DNA of 64,000 nt from Curtobacterium pusillum. Lineage in GTDB: Bacteria > Actinomycetota > Actinomycetes > Actinomycetales > Microbacteriaceae. A program made the position numbers and the translations under genes. This document shows positions 8,678-17,726 of the stretch, piece by piece. The stretch lies in contig NZ_VEIY01000002.1 of NCBI RefSeq assembly GCF_007680845.1, positions 550,217 to 614,216 on the forward strand, given 5' to 3'. Position 1 is the first letter of the stretch; each line of letters begins with the position of its first letter. The notes under the pieces were generated by a model, which was given only the letters and a program-made list of their open reading frames with translations, ran no database searches and was not told where the DNA came from.

Positions 8678-10101
8678 CGTGTCTCCTGTGCTTGCTGTTC
8701 GGTCAGCTGCTTGTTCACGCCCGTGACGGGCTGGTTCTCGTCGAAGCCCCTCGGCTGGATCCGGAACCCCTTGGTGATCACCAGGAGGTACACGAAGCCG
8801 ATCGCGGCCCAGACGCCGCCGGCGATGAGCGCGTCGGCGTGCAGCTGTGACCAGAGAACACCGGTCAGCAGCATCGCGACACCCGGCATCACGACGAACG
8901 TGAAGCGGTCGCGCATGGTGTGCCGACGACCCTGGCGCCAGGCGAAGTGCACGATGACGGTCAGGTTGACGAACGTGAACGCGATGAGCGCGCCGAAGTT
9001 GATGTACGACGAGATCGTGTCGAGCGAGAACGTCATCGCGAGCAGGGTGACCGCCCCCACCACGATGACGTTCGGGATCGGCGTCCTGGTGCGGGGGCTG
9101 ACGTAGCCGAAGACCTTCTTCGGCAGGACGTTGTTGCGGCCCATCACCAGCAGCATGCGGGCGACGCTGGCGTGCGAAGCCAGGCCCGACGCCAGGGCCG
9201 CGATGAAGCCGGCAGCCACGAGGATCGCCTGGAACACCCGCCCGCCGACGAGCAGACCGATCTGGGGCAGCGGGTCGTCGGTGAACTCGCCGAACGGCGC
9301 GTTCGTCGGGAACCGGAGCTGCGCGAAGTACGCCGAGACGAGGAAGATCAGCCCGCCGATGAGGACCGTCATGAGGATCGCCTTCGGCATGATCCGGACG
9401 CTCTTCGCCTCCTCCGTGTACATCGTCACGGCGTCGAACCCGATGAACGAGAAGCACACGACCGTCGCCCCGGTGAGGAGCGCCGACATCGTGACCCCGT
9501 CGTGCACGAACGGCTCCGTGCTGACGATCGTGCCGGCGCCGGAGCCGCGGACGAGCTCGATGACGGCGAACACCACGAACGCGATCATCGCCAGGATCGC
9601 CCCGATGAGCAGCACCATGTTGAGGTTCGAGGTGCCGCGCATGGACAGGCAGATCACGGTGGTGACGAACAGCGTGTACACGACGACGGTGACCCAGGCC
9701 GGCAGTGCCGGGAAGACCTGCTCGAGGTACAGCCGGATGATGAGCGCGTTCACCATCGGCAGCAGCAGGTAGTCCAGGAGCGACGCCCAGCCGACCATGA
9801 AGCCGGCGTTCGGGTGGATCGACTCCCGCACGTAGGTGTACGCGGAGCCGGCCGCCGGGTAGACGCGGACCATCTTCCCGTAGCTGACCGCGGTCAGCAG
9901 CATGATCACGAGGGCGATGAGGTACGCGCTCGGGACGGCGCCGTCGGTCTCGCCGGAGACGATCCCGAATGTGTCGAACACGACGGTCGGGGTCATGTAG
10001 CCGAGGCCGAGGCCGACGATCGCCCACAGGCCGAGACTGCGCTTCAGCGATCCGCCCCGCGCGACTCCTGGGGGCGCGGTGACGACGGTGGGTGTTGCCA
10101 T
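8674..10101 (-). CDS. APC-family amino acid/polyamine permease
   Basis: 475-aa membrane protein with about 12 helices, beginning LKRSLGLWAIVGLGLGYMTP and containing the APC hallmarks AAGSAYTYVRESIHP in helix 3 and CFSFIGFDAVTMYTEEAKS in helix 6. This pattern fits putrescine/GABA importers of the PuuP type. First gene of a two-gene unit with a succinate-semialdehyde dehydrogenase, and just downstream of the agmatine genes, so putrescine or GABA uptake is the likely job (inference). Cytoplasmic membrane. Confidence 0.82.
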   Translation of the reverse strand: MATPTVVTAPPGVARGGSLKRSLGLWAIVGLGLGYMTPTVVFDTFGIVSGETDGAVPSAYLIALVIMLLTAVSYGKMVRVYPAAGSAYTYVRESIHPNAGFMVGWASLLDYLLLPMVNALIIRLYLEQVFPALPAWVTVVVYTLFVTTVICLSMRGTSNLNMVLLIGAILAMIAFVVFAVIELVRGSGAGTIVSTEPFVHDGVTMSALLTGATVVCFSFIGFDAVTMYTEEAKSVRIMPKAILMTVLIGGLIFLVSAYFAQLRFPTNAPFGEFTDDPLPQIGLLVGGRVFQAILVAAGFIAALASGLASHASVARMLLVMGRNNVLPKKVFGYVSPRTRTPIPNVIVVGAVTLLAMTFSLDTISSYINFGALIAFTFVNLTVIVHFAWRQGRRHTMRDRFTFVVMPGVAMLLTGVLWSQLHADALIAGGVWAAIGFVYLLVITKGFRIQPRGFDENQPVTGVNKQLTEQQAQETR

Positions 10102-10208
10102 GGGAGTTCCCTAGGGCCGGGGGCCGCGCGACGGTGCGCGGACCGTGTCGAGGTGGACCGGTGCGCCGACCCTACCGACGGGTCCGGCACCGGATGACCC
10201 GCCGCGGA

Positions 10209-10234
10209 GTACACCGTCGTCGGGGTCGGTGTAC
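10209..10234. promoter_or_regulatory. inverted repeat upstream of the permease gene
   Basis: GTACACCG (10209-10216) and its exact complement CGGTGTAC (10227-10234), 10-bp spacer, in the 172-bp gap between the agmatine deiminase stop and the permease start. Could be an operator for the permease or a weak terminator for the agmatine genes; no T tract favours operator. Confidence 0.4.
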
Positions 10235-10273
10235 GCGGTGGCGGTTGCGTGGGTCACGGTGCGACGGAGCGCT

Positions 10274-11305
10274 TCAGCGCTGTTCGCGGGCGGGTCGGCG
10301 AGCCGGCTGCTGCTGCGTGATGCAGTGCAGCCCACCACCGCGCGCGAACACCTCGCGGGCGTCGACCGTCCGCACGTCGCGCCCCGGGTAGACGTCCGCC
10401 AGGATCCCCCGCGCACGGTCGTCCGCCGCCGGTTCCCCGAACCCGCACGCGATCACGGCCCCGTTCACCACGACGTGGTTCACGTAGTTCCAGTCCACCG
10501 GCCCGCCCTCGTCGGAGCGCGTCGCCGGAGCCGGCAGCTCCACGATCGTCGCGTCGGTCGCGGCTTCGAGCGCGGCCCGGACCTGCGGCATGACGAGGTG
10601 GTCGGGGTGCCCGGCGTCCGGCTGGGCGTGGAGGAGCACGACGTCCGGCGAGGGGAGGGTCGCCACCATGTCCACGTGCCCTCGTGTCCCGAGCCCGTCG
10701 TAGTCCCGAGTGAGGCCCCTGGGGAGCCAGATCACGTCCGTCGCACCGATGGTCCGTGCGAGTTCCTGTTCCACCCGGCCATGGTCGGCGTACGGGTTGC
10801 GTCGGGCATCGAGCTGCACCGTCTCGGTCACGAGGACCGTGCCCGTCCCGTCGACGTGGATCGCGCCGCCCTCGTTGACGAGGAGGGACGGGATCCGCTC
10901 GGCGCCCGCGGCACTGGCCACGACGCCAGCGATGAGTGCGTCGCGGGTCCACGTCGACCAGGCGTTCGCACCCCAGCCGTTGAAGATCCAGTCCACGGCG
11001 CCGAGCTCGCCGGTGACGTCGTCGACGACGAACGTCGGGCCGGTGTCGCGCATCCAGAAGTCGTCCAGCGGGGCCTCGAGCACGTCGACCGCGCCGGAGA
11101 GCAGCCGGTCGGCATCGGCGCGGGCCACGGGGTCGACGACCACGGTGACCGGTTGGTACTCGCTGATCGCGTTCGCGGTCGCCGCCCAGACGGCACGCGC
11201 CGCCTCGGCGCTCGCCGGATCGTCGCCGAGCGTGAGCCCGGGCCGGGGGAACGCCATCCAGGTGCGCTCCTGCGGAGCGGTCTCCGCGGGCATCCGCCAG
11301 CTCAC
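10274..11305 (-). CDS. aguA: agmatine deiminase
   Basis: 343-aa porphyromonas-type peptidyl-arginine deiminase superfamily enzyme that hydrolyses agmatine to N-carbamoylputrescine and ammonia. Diagnostic motifs are DDFWMRDTGP (substrate Asp), NEGGAIHVDG, RGHVDMVATL (catalytic His) and the C-terminal GGGLHCITQQQP with the nucleophilic Cys. Length matches the family (about 340-370 aa). Its ATG overlaps the stop of aguB (ATGA), so the two steps of agmatine to putrescine are made from one message. Confidence 0.93.
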   Translation of the reverse strand: MSWRMPAETAPQERTWMAFPRPGLTLGDDPASAEAARAVWAATANAISEYQPVTVVVDPVARADADRLLSGAVDVLEAPLDDFWMRDTGPTFVVDDVTGELGAVDWIFNGWGANAWSTWTRDALIAGVVASAAGAERIPSLLVNEGGAIHVDGTGTVLVTETVQLDARRNPYADHGRVEQELARTIGATDVIWLPRGLTRDYDGLGTRGHVDMVATLPSPDVVLLHAQPDAGHPDHLVMPQVRAALEAATDATIVELPAPATRSDEGGPVDWNYVNHVVVNGAVIACGFGEPAADDRARGILADVYPGRDVRTVDAREVFARGGGLHCITQQQPARRPAREQR

Positions 11306-12315
11306 GAGGGCACCACGTCGGTCCAGGAGGCGCGGATCGCCTCACGCGCGCCGTACCCGTCGCGCACGGGGTCGACCTCCTCGACGAGGCCGCCGTACAG
11401 GTCGGGTCGCCGGGTCAGGTAGAAGGGGAAGAGCCGGAGCCACTCGACGCGGGCGTCGAGGTCGAGGTCGGCCACGAGCACCGCGTCCGCGTCGCGCGGT
11501 GCCTCGACGAGCACGCGCCCGAACGGGTCGGAGATGAACGAGGAGCCGTAGAAGGTGATGTCGCCCTCGTCGCCCCAGCGGTTCGGGACGACCATGAACT
11601 GCCCCGCCGTGATGCCGTTCGCCACGATCACCTGCCGCCAGATGAGTGCGGTGTCGAAGTCGGGGAAGGTCGGCTCGGACCCGATCGCGGTCGGGTAGGC
11701 GAGCACCTCGGAGCCGGCGAGGCCGTACGACCGGGCGACTTCGGGAAACCACTCGTCCCAGCACGTCGGGAGCCCCACCCGCGCACCGAGTCCGGTCGGC
11801 TCGTACACCGGGAACGCGTCCGCGTCGGGACCCGGGCGGAAGTAGGTGTCCTCGTAGTAGCCGGCGCTGATCGGGATGTGCGTCTTGCGGGTCCGGCCGA
11901 CCAGGGTGCCGTCGGGTGCGACGAGGATCGCCGTGTTGTAGCCGCGCGGGTCGTCAGGCTGGTCGCCCTCGGCGGGCCGCTCGTACAGCGAGGCGTGCAC
12001 GAACACTCCGTGCTCGATCGCCTGCGCGCGGGCGAACGTGATCGTCGGGCCGTCGGCGAGGGACTCCGCCTGGTCCTTCGGCGCCCCGGTCGCGGGGGTG
12101 TCGCCCGGGTAGCGGGAGAGCGTGAGCTCCTGGAGGAACACGGCTGCGGCGCCGTTCGCGGCTGCCGCGGCGATGCCGTCCGCGAGGGTGGCGCGGTGCT
12201 CGACCGGGTCCTCGTGCCAGCGGGTCTGCACGAGTGCGACGCGGACACGGCGGCGAGGGGTGCCGGTGTCCTCGTGGAGGGGAGACGGCTGCACGGTTGC
12301 GACGGTGACGTCCAT
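11302..12315 (-). CDS. aguB: N-carbamoylputrescine amidase
   Basis: 337-aa nitrilase-superfamily amidase that converts N-carbamoylputrescine to putrescine, CO2 and ammonia. The catalytic triad is visible: Glu in FLQELTLSRY, Lys in RKTHIPISAGYYEDTYF and Cys in LPTCWDEWFPE. The segment after the Lys is typical of AguB. The ATG at 12315 is chosen because homologues begin close to the nitrilase fold; the reading frame extends further upstream but would cross a palindromic operator. First of the aguB-aguA pair. Confidence 0.92.
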   Translation of the reverse strand: MDVTVATVQPSPLHEDTGTPRRRVRVALVQTRWHEDPVEHRATLADGIAAAAANGAAAVFLQELTLSRYPGDTPATGAPKDQAESLADGPTITFARAQAIEHGVFVHASLYERPAEGDQPDDPRGYNTAILVAPDGTLVGRTRKTHIPISAGYYEDTYFRPGPDADAFPVYEPTGLGARVGLPTCWDEWFPEVARSYGLAGSEVLAYPTAIGSEPTFPDFDTALIWRQVIVANGITAGQFMVVPNRWGDEGDITFYGSSFISDPFGRVLVEAPRDADAVLVADLDLDARVEWLRLFPFYLTRRPDLYGGLVEEVDPVRDGYGAREAIRASWTDVVPS

Positions 12316-12322
12316 GGGACCA

Positions 12323-12344
12323 TTGTTGATCAGTAGATCAACAA
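12323..12344. promoter_or_regulatory. 22-bp operator-like palindrome before aguB
   Basis: TTGTTGATC and its exact complement GATCAACAA around a 4-nt spacer AGTA, ending 7 bp before the aguB start codon. Perfect 9-bp arms, AT-rich against a GC-rich background: strong operator character, in the style of GntR/FCD or similar dimeric repressors. No obvious cognate gene adjoins it except the XRE-type regulator. Confidence 0.65.
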
Positions 12345-12353
12345 GTGCAAGCC

Positions 12354-13196
12354 TCAGCCGCGGACGCCCGAGGAGCCGACGACGGACAGCAGGCGGAGCC
12401 GCTCGGCGGTCTCGCTGCCCGGTTCGGCGGTGTAGACGAGCAGGTTCTGCGAGCTGTCCGGGTCCTGCAGCACCTGGCACTGCAGGGTGAGCAGCCCGAC
12501 CTCCGGGTGCCGGTAGGCCTTCACGTCACGCGGGCGGATGCCGACCTCGTGGCGCGCCCAGACCTCGCGGAACTCGTCGCTGGTCGCGAGCAGTCGTTCG
12601 GCGAGGTGGGCGGCACGGGACGTGGGACCCCGGCGTGCGATGACCGTGCGGAGGCCCGAGGCGTACATCCGGGACAGGAAGGGGTGGTCCTCGACCGGGT
12701 GGACGTCCCGGGAGCGCGGGTCGGCGAACCACCGGTACCCGATGCTCCGCTCGTCACCCCGTCGGCCCGTGGCGTCCCCGGTGAGTTCGGCGGCGAGGGC
12801 GGTCTGCTGCAGCGTCTCGCCCAGCTCGGTGACGATCTCGGCAGGACTGTCCGCCAGCCGGTCGAAGATGCGCATCATGCCGGGACTGACGTGGTCCCCG
12901 CCGGAAGCCACCGTCGGGGGCTCGTGTCCGGCGAGGCGGAAGAGGTGGTCGCGCTCCGCGATCGTGAGGCGGAGCCCCTGCGCGATGGACGCGAGCATCT
13001 GGTCGGACGGCTGCGGGCCGCGCTCCCGCTCGAGCCGCGCGTAGTAGTCGACGGACATGTTGCTGAGCAGTGCCGCCTCTTCACGCCGCAGCCCGCTCGT
13101 GCGCCGGCGCTGGCCCCGGGCGAGGCCGACGTCCTCGGGCTGCAGGGCTGTCCGACGGCTGCGGAGGAAGTCCGCCAGGGACGCTCGGTCGATCAT
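12354..13196 (-). CDS. XRE-family regulator with MmyB-like ligand-binding domain
   Basis: 280-aa regulator of the same type as the one at 2841. Helix-turn-helix GLRREEAALLSNMSVDYYARLE near residues 37-58, then an MmyB-like domain ending QCQVLQDPDSSQNLLVYTAEPGS. The ATG at 13196 is preferred over an upstream codon in the same frame because the family begins a few residues before LADFLRSRRTAL. GAGGAT stands 6 nt before it. It is divergent from an SDR gene (127 bp), its likely target, and lies upstream of aguB in the same orientation. Confidence 0.85.
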   Translation of the reverse strand: MIDRASLADFLRSRRTALQPEDVGLARGQRRRTSGLRREEAALLSNMSVDYYARLERERGPQPSDQMLASIAQGLRLTIAERDHLFRLAGHEPPTVASGGDHVSPGMMRIFDRLADSPAEIVTELGETLQQTALAAELTGDATGRRGDERSIGYRWFADPRSRDVHPVEDHPFLSRMYASGLRTVIARRGPTSRAAHLAERLLATSDEFREVWARHEVGIRPRDVKAYRHPEVGLLTLQCQVLQDPDSSQNLLVYTAEPGSETAERLRLLSVVGSSGVRG

Positions 13197-13323
13197 GCGC
13201 CCATCCTCTCCCTGCCCGGAGCGCGGAGCCACGGATCGTCAGGCCGTGGTTGTGGCAGGGCCGCGGCGCGACGATCGACCCGGGTGCCGGATCGGGCGCT
13301 CACCACGACGGGAGCGGCGAACC

Positions 13324-14250
13324 ATGGCACGGAACGAACGACTGACCATCCCGGACCTCGGCGGCCGCCGGGTCCTGGTGACCGGGGCGAGCGACGGCAT
13401 CGGACTCGAGATCGCCGCCCGCTTCGCCGGAGCGGGCGCCGAGCTGGTCGTGCCCGTCCGCAACCGCGACAAGGGGGCGGTCGCCGTCGCGCGGATCACC
13501 GAGCAACACCCGCGGGCGTCCGTGCTGCTCGAGGACCTGGACCTGTCCTCGCTCGAGTCCGTGTCGACGCTCGGCGATCGGCTGCGGTCCGACGGCACCC
13601 CCATCGACGTGTTCGTGGGGAACGCCGGCGTGATGAACCCGCCGGAGCGGCAGACGACCCGGGACGGCTTCGAGCTGCAGTTCGGCACGAACCACCTCGG
13701 GCACGTCGCGCTCGTCGGCAGCCTCCTCCCGCTGCTGCGGGCCGCGAGCGGCCGGGTCGTGATGCAGTCGAGCGTCGCGGCGCAGCGGGCCTCGATCCGG
13801 TGGGACGACCTGCAGTTCGAGCGGGACTACGACGTCGCGCGGGCGTACGGGCAGTCGAAGCTCGCGTGCGCGCTCTTCGCACTCGAGCTCGGGCGACGGA
13901 GCCGTGCCGGCGGCTGGGGGATCACGAGTGCGGTCAGCCACCCGGGCGTCGCCCCGACCAGTCTGCTCGCAGCGCGTCCGGAGATCGGTCGGGCCGGGGA
14001 CACCGCGGCCGTGCGGGCGATCCGCTGGCTGTCGGCCCGGGGCCTCCTCGTCGGGACACCGGCCTCGGCGGCGGAGCCGGCGCTGCTCGCCGCGACGGGT
14101 GCCGACCTCGACGGTGCGTTCGTCGGCCCGACCGGGCTCGGACAGCTCGGCGGACCGGCCGGGCGTCGGAAGCCGTGGGCGCCGCTGCTCCGGGACGAGG
14201 ACGCCGCTCGGCTCTGGGACGTGTCCGAGGCGCTCGTCGGTCGCGCGTGA
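13324..14250 (+). CDS. SDR-family oxidoreductase
   Basis: 308-aa short-chain dehydrogenase of the longer, retinol-dehydrogenase-like type. Motifs: TGASDGIGLEIA for cofactor, NAGVMNPP, and catalytic Tyr-Lys in RAYGQSKLACALF. The ATG is preceded by GGGAGCGG; codons upstream in the frame overlap the divergent regulator promoter. The pairing with an MmyB-like regulator is a recurrent actinobacterial arrangement. Substrate unknown. Confidence 0.82.
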   Translation: MARNERLTIPDLGGRRVLVTGASDGIGLEIAARFAGAGAELVVPVRNRDKGAVAVARITEQHPRASVLLEDLDLSSLESVSTLGDRLRSDGTPIDVFVGNAGVMNPPERQTTRDGFELQFGTNHLGHVALVGSLLPLLRAASGRVVMQSSVAAQRASIRWDDLQFERDYDVARAYGQSKLACALFALELGRRSRAGGWGITSAVSHPGVAPTSLLAARPEIGRAGDTAAVRAIRWLSARGLLVGTPASAAEPALLAATGADLDGAFVGPTGLGQLGGPAGRRKPWAPLLRDEDAARLWDVSEALVGRA

Positions 14251-14272
14251 CCGTGCGGACGGGTGCCCGCGG

Positions 14273-14926
14273 TCAGTTGATGATGTTCACCGCCCGGGAG
14301 ATGACAAGTGCCAGCAGGATGAACCCGCCGAGTGCCTGGTAGGCCATGATCATCTTCGCGCGCACCGTCATCGGCATGGTGTCGGTCGGGCTGAACGCGA
14401 CCATGTTCGTCATCGCCACGTAGAGGTAGTCGAGGTACACCGGGCGCCAGTCGGCACGCTTCGGGTCGGACTCCTGGGGGAACAGGAAGTCCGCCTCGTC
14501 CGAGTCCCACGGCCCCGGCTGCCGCCTGGCGACCGGGCCACCGCGGTCGAGTTCCCAGTACACGAGCCCGAACGCGATGATGCTGCTCACCCACACCTGC
14601 AGGGCCGTGAGCAGGACGGCTCCGCCCTCGGCGTGTCCGTGCAGGAGCTCGATGACGGTTCGGACCACGGTGAGCTGGTTCGCGACGGTGAGCAGCACGG
14701 CGAGGCCGGTCGAGAGCCACCGCGACCAGGTCGTCTCGCGGGTCAGGCGCCGCGGGTTGAACACGATCAGGGGCGTCAGCAGGAGGACGCCGAGGAGCGG
14801 CACCGCCCACGACGGGAAGAACAGCACCTGGTCGGGGAGCAGCAGTGCGAGCGCGAGGTTGACGAGGACCGCGATCGCGACGGGTGCGCGGTGCTCGTGC
14901 CGTGGGTGCGTCCGCGTCGTGCTCAC
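14273..14926 (-). CDS. DUF1345-like / channel-like membrane protein
   Basis: 217-aa protein with about five to six hydrophobic helices. The C-terminal region (YLYVAMTNMVAFSPTDTMPM, followed by a final helix ending RAVNIIN) resembles the two-helix pore-like region of DUF1345 and small ion-channel proteins. A hydrophilic loop (GPWDSDEADFLFPQESDPKR) separates helices 4 and 5. No operon partner. Function unknown; the resemblance to a channel is inference. Confidence 0.7.
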   Translation of the reverse strand: MSTTRTHPRHEHRAPVAIAVLVNLALALLLPDQVLFFPSWAVPLLGVLLLTPLIVFNPRRLTRETTWSRWLSTGLAVLLTVANQLTVVRTVIELLHGHAEGGAVLLTALQVWVSSIIAFGLVYWELDRGGPVARRQPGPWDSDEADFLFPQESDPKRADWRPVYLDYLYVAMTNMVAFSPTDTMPMTVRAKMIMAYQALGGFILLALVISRAVNIIN

Positions 14927-15022
14927 AGGAGGCAGTGTGACACCCCAGGGGCGGCTCGGGCGTCTGCGTGCGATGCGGAGGTGCTCATCGACGCGGCAGC
15001 CAGGAGGTCGGCATTGATGACT

Positions 15023-16360
15023 TCATCGTGGTACCGACCGTGCGAGCGAGATCGGCTCCACCTCGGCGCCGAGCAGCCGCCCCGCCGCCCGCAACCCGGA
15101 CAGCAGCGCCCCGTGCACCGTCGCGGGGTCGTCCCCCCACGTGGCCTCCCCGGCGAGCTGCACCCGTCCGGACGGCGTCCCGAGCAGGTCGTGGTCGTCC
15201 GGGCTCGCCCCCACGTGCAGGTACGAGTACGACCCCCGCGCGAACGGGTCCGCCGCCCACCGGGTGATCCGGTACCCGTCCGGCACGGGGACGTCGTCGC
15301 CGAACATCCGCCGGAGTGCGGCGAGCCCCTCGTCGATGACGAGCGCGTCGGGCAGCGACTCGATCCGCCGGGCGCCGGCCCCACCGACCAGGGCAGCGAG
15401 CACGGGTTCGCCGGTGACGCGGGACATGTCGTACCAGGAGTGCCAGTCCACGCCCGCCGACCCCTGCTGTCGCACGACCCAGTCGTCGCCCCAGAACCTC
15501 GTCGGGAACCGCAGGAAGACCTTGTCGTAGACGCCCATGCCGAGCCGGCCCATCGCGTCGAGGACCTCGGGGTCGAGCGGCGGCTCGAACGTGACCGCGC
15601 CGGCCTGGAGGACGCCGAGCGGCACGGTGACGACGACGTCGGCCGCGGTCACGGTGGTGCCGTCGGCCAGGCCGACGACCACGCCGCCGTCGGTGGTCCG
15701 GACCGAGCGGACCTCCGACCCGAGCCGGACGTCCAGCCCCTCGGCCAGGGCGTGCGCGTACTGGGCGTAGCCGCTGGGGAACACCACCTCGTCCCCGGCG
15801 ACGTGCTCCTCGTCGAGGCCGTGGGCGTCGAGCACGGTGACGGGCGCGCCACAGAGGTCCTCGGAACGGTGTGCCGTGTACTCCCGGATCCGGGCGGCGC
15901 GGTCGCCCTGCCAGCCGAGCGCCCGCAACGCGGTGTCGACGGCGGTGGCGTAGGTCGAGGGCGGTGGGGCGGCGGCGACGACGGTCTCGAGCGCGGCGTC
16001 CAGGGCGTGCAGGTCGTCCACGAACGCCGACGCGGCTGCGGGCGACAGTCGTCGACCGGCGGGGTCGTGCCAGGCGATCGGGCGCCCGTCGAACTGGAAG
16101 CTCCCGACGGTGAACTCGACGGTGTCGATGCCGAACGCGGACGCCAGGTCCCGGAGCGGGTTGCCGTCGATGCCGTGGATCCACGACGCCCCGAGGTCGA
16201 CCGGTACACCGAGCGCGGAGTCGGTCCAGGTGCGGCCGCCGATGCGGTCCCGGGCCTCGAGCACGACGACCCGTCGTCCGCCGAGGGCCAGTGCTCGAGC
16301 GGCGGCGAGTCCGGCGACCCCGGCCCCCACGACGACGACGTCGGTGTCAGCAGCGACCAT
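15023..16360 (-). CDS. flavin-containing polyamine/monoamine oxidase
   Basis: 445-aa FAD-dependent amine oxidase, different in type from puo: it has the eukaryote-like polyamine oxidase motifs VVVVGAGVAGLAAARAL, ARDRIGGRTWTD and LGASWIHGIDGNPL, the typical VPLGVLQAGAVTFEPPL segment and the C-terminal FAD contact LAGEATWGDDPATVHGA. Likely oxidises spermidine, spermine or acetylated polyamines. Its ATG shares one base with the stop of the upstream flavin oxidase. Last gene of the Lrp-led operon. Confidence 0.85.
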   Translation of the reverse strand: MVAADTDVVVVGAGVAGLAAARALALGGRRVVVLEARDRIGGRTWTDSALGVPVDLGASWIHGIDGNPLRDLASAFGIDTVEFTVGSFQFDGRPIAWHDPAGRRLSPAAASAFVDDLHALDAALETVVAAAPPPSTYATAVDTALRALGWQGDRAARIREYTAHRSEDLCGAPVTVLDAHGLDEEHVAGDEVVFPSGYAQYAHALAEGLDVRLGSEVRSVRTTDGGVVVGLADGTTVTAADVVVTVPLGVLQAGAVTFEPPLDPEVLDAMGRLGMGVYDKVFLRFPTRFWGDDWVVRQQGSAGVDWHSWYDMSRVTGEPVLAALVGGAGARRIESLPDALVIDEGLAALRRMFGDDVPVPDGYRITRWAADPFARGSYSYLHVGASPDDHDLLGTPSGRVQLAGEATWGDDPATVHGALLSGLRAAGRLLGAEVEPISLARSVPR

Positions 16361-17724
16361 CAGTGTCCTCCGGTCAGTGGTGCCGTGAGCTTCGCGGCCA
16401 GGCTCGGTCGGCCGGTGAGCGCTTCCTCGCGGTCGGCGAGGTCGGTCGCCACCAGCCCGGCGTTCGCGCCGAGGAACCGCAGTGGCTCGGGCTCCCAGTC
16501 CGGCGACCGGTGGTTCACCCACGGCAGGGCGGTCAGCGGTGAGGAGACCCCACGCACGAGGTCGGCGAGCGTCCGCCCGGCCAGGTTGGTCGTCGAGAGC
16601 CCGTCGCCCACGTAGCCGCCGGCGGTGCCGACGTGCCCGTCCCACGTGACGGAAGCGCACCAGTCGCGGGGCACCCCGAGCGGACCGCCCCAGGTGTGGG
16701 TGATCGGGGCGTCGGCCACGGCGGGGAACAGGTCGACGAGCGCGGCGCGGAGGTGCGCGAACACCCGCGGTACCCGGTCGTACCCGGGCGTGATCGCCGA
16801 GCCCCAGTGGTACCGGGCCCCGCGTCCGCCGAAGGCGAGGCGGTCGTCGGCCGTCCGCTGCCCGTAGACGAGCAGGTGCCGGTAGTCCGAGAAGGTCTGC
16901 CCGTGCTCGAGTCCGATCCGGTCCCACACGGCGGGGGGCAGCGGAGCGGTCGCGATCATGAGCGAGTAGAGCGGCAGGATGCGCCGTTTCGTCTGCGCCA
17001 GCTGCGCGCCGTAGCCCTCGACGGCGATCACGACGGCGCCGGCCGAGACGGTCCCGTGGGACGTGACCACACGCCCTGGAGCCCACGACCTGGCGGGCGT
17101 GTGCTCCGCGATCCGGACGCCCCGCGCCTCCAGGGCGGCCGCGAGGCCTCGTACCAGTGCGGCGGGCTGGACCCGTGCGCAGTCCGGGGTCCAGGCGACG
17201 CCGGCCGAACCGGCGGCGTCGCCGGCGCGTGCTTCGCGCCAGGTCATGTCGTCGCCCCACTCCGCGGACGACGCGACCTCGTCGCGGGCAGCACGTTCCT
17301 GCACGGCCGAGCGTGCGTAGAGGACGGTGCCACCCTTGACGTAGTCGCATTCGATGCCGGCGGACGCCGCAGCGCGGCCCACCTCGTCGACCGTGTCGCG
17401 CATCGCGGCACGCATCGCGAGGGCGGCCTCGCGCCCGTACCGCCGGGCGAGGGAGCCCGCCGAGGCCGGGAACAGCGCCGAGCACCAGCCGCCGTTCCGT
17501 CCGGACGCGCCGAACCCCGCGATCTCGCGTTCCACGACGACGATCTGGAGGCGCGGGTCGGCCTGGTGCAGGTACCACGCGGTCCAGAGACCCGTCAGCC
17601 CACCGCCGACGATGCAGACGTCCGCGGTGGTGTCGCCGTCGAGCGGCGGCCGGGGCGTCAGGTCGTCGCGTCCGCCGGTGACGAGCGCGTCGAGCCAGAA
17701 CGAGACGCCCCGGTAGCCCGACAT
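16360..17724 (-). CDS. DadA/PuuB-like FAD-dependent oxidoreductase
   Basis: 454-aa DAO-family flavoprotein with DVCIVGGGLTGLWTAWYL (FAD binding), GFGASGRNGGWCSALFP and a C-terminal GYVGDGLSTTNLAGRTLADL. The pattern fits gamma-glutamylputrescine oxidase/amine dehydrogenase relatives. It is 2 bp downstream of the polyamine aminotransferase and overlaps the polyamine oxidase by one base, so it probably oxidises a polyamine or a gamma-glutamyl/acyl derivative. No glutamylpolyamine ligase is in the window, so the exact substrate is open. Confidence 0.8.
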   Translation of the reverse strand: MSGYRGVSFWLDALVTGGRDDLTPRPPLDGDTTADVCIVGGGLTGLWTAWYLHQADPRLQIVVVEREIAGFGASGRNGGWCSALFPASAGSLARRYGREAALAMRAAMRDTVDEVGRAAASAGIECDYVKGGTVLYARSAVQERAARDEVASSAEWGDDMTWREARAGDAAGSAGVAWTPDCARVQPAALVRGLAAALEARGVRIAEHTPARSWAPGRVVTSHGTVSAGAVVIAVEGYGAQLAQTKRRILPLYSLMIATAPLPPAVWDRIGLEHGQTFSDYRHLLVYGQRTADDRLAFGGRGARYHWGSAITPGYDRVPRVFAHLRAALVDLFPAVADAPITHTWGGPLGVPRDWCASVTWDGHVGTAGGYVGDGLSTTNLAGRTLADLVRGVSSPLTALPWVNHRSPDWEPEPLRFLGANAGLVATDLADREEALTGRPSLAAKLTAPLTGGH

Positions 17725-17726
17725 CG

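Noticed and set aside
8678..10027. Extension of the dehydrogenase frame through the permease gene
   Set aside because: Out-of-frame translation of the APC permease; the dehydrogenase begins at 8677 in an ATGA overlap.
12323..12344. Palindrome before aguB as a terminator of the upstream regulator gene
   Set aside because: The stem is AT-rich with a 4-nt spacer and no T tract, unlike the GC-rich hairpins used as terminators here; operator is more likely, though read-through control cannot be excluded.
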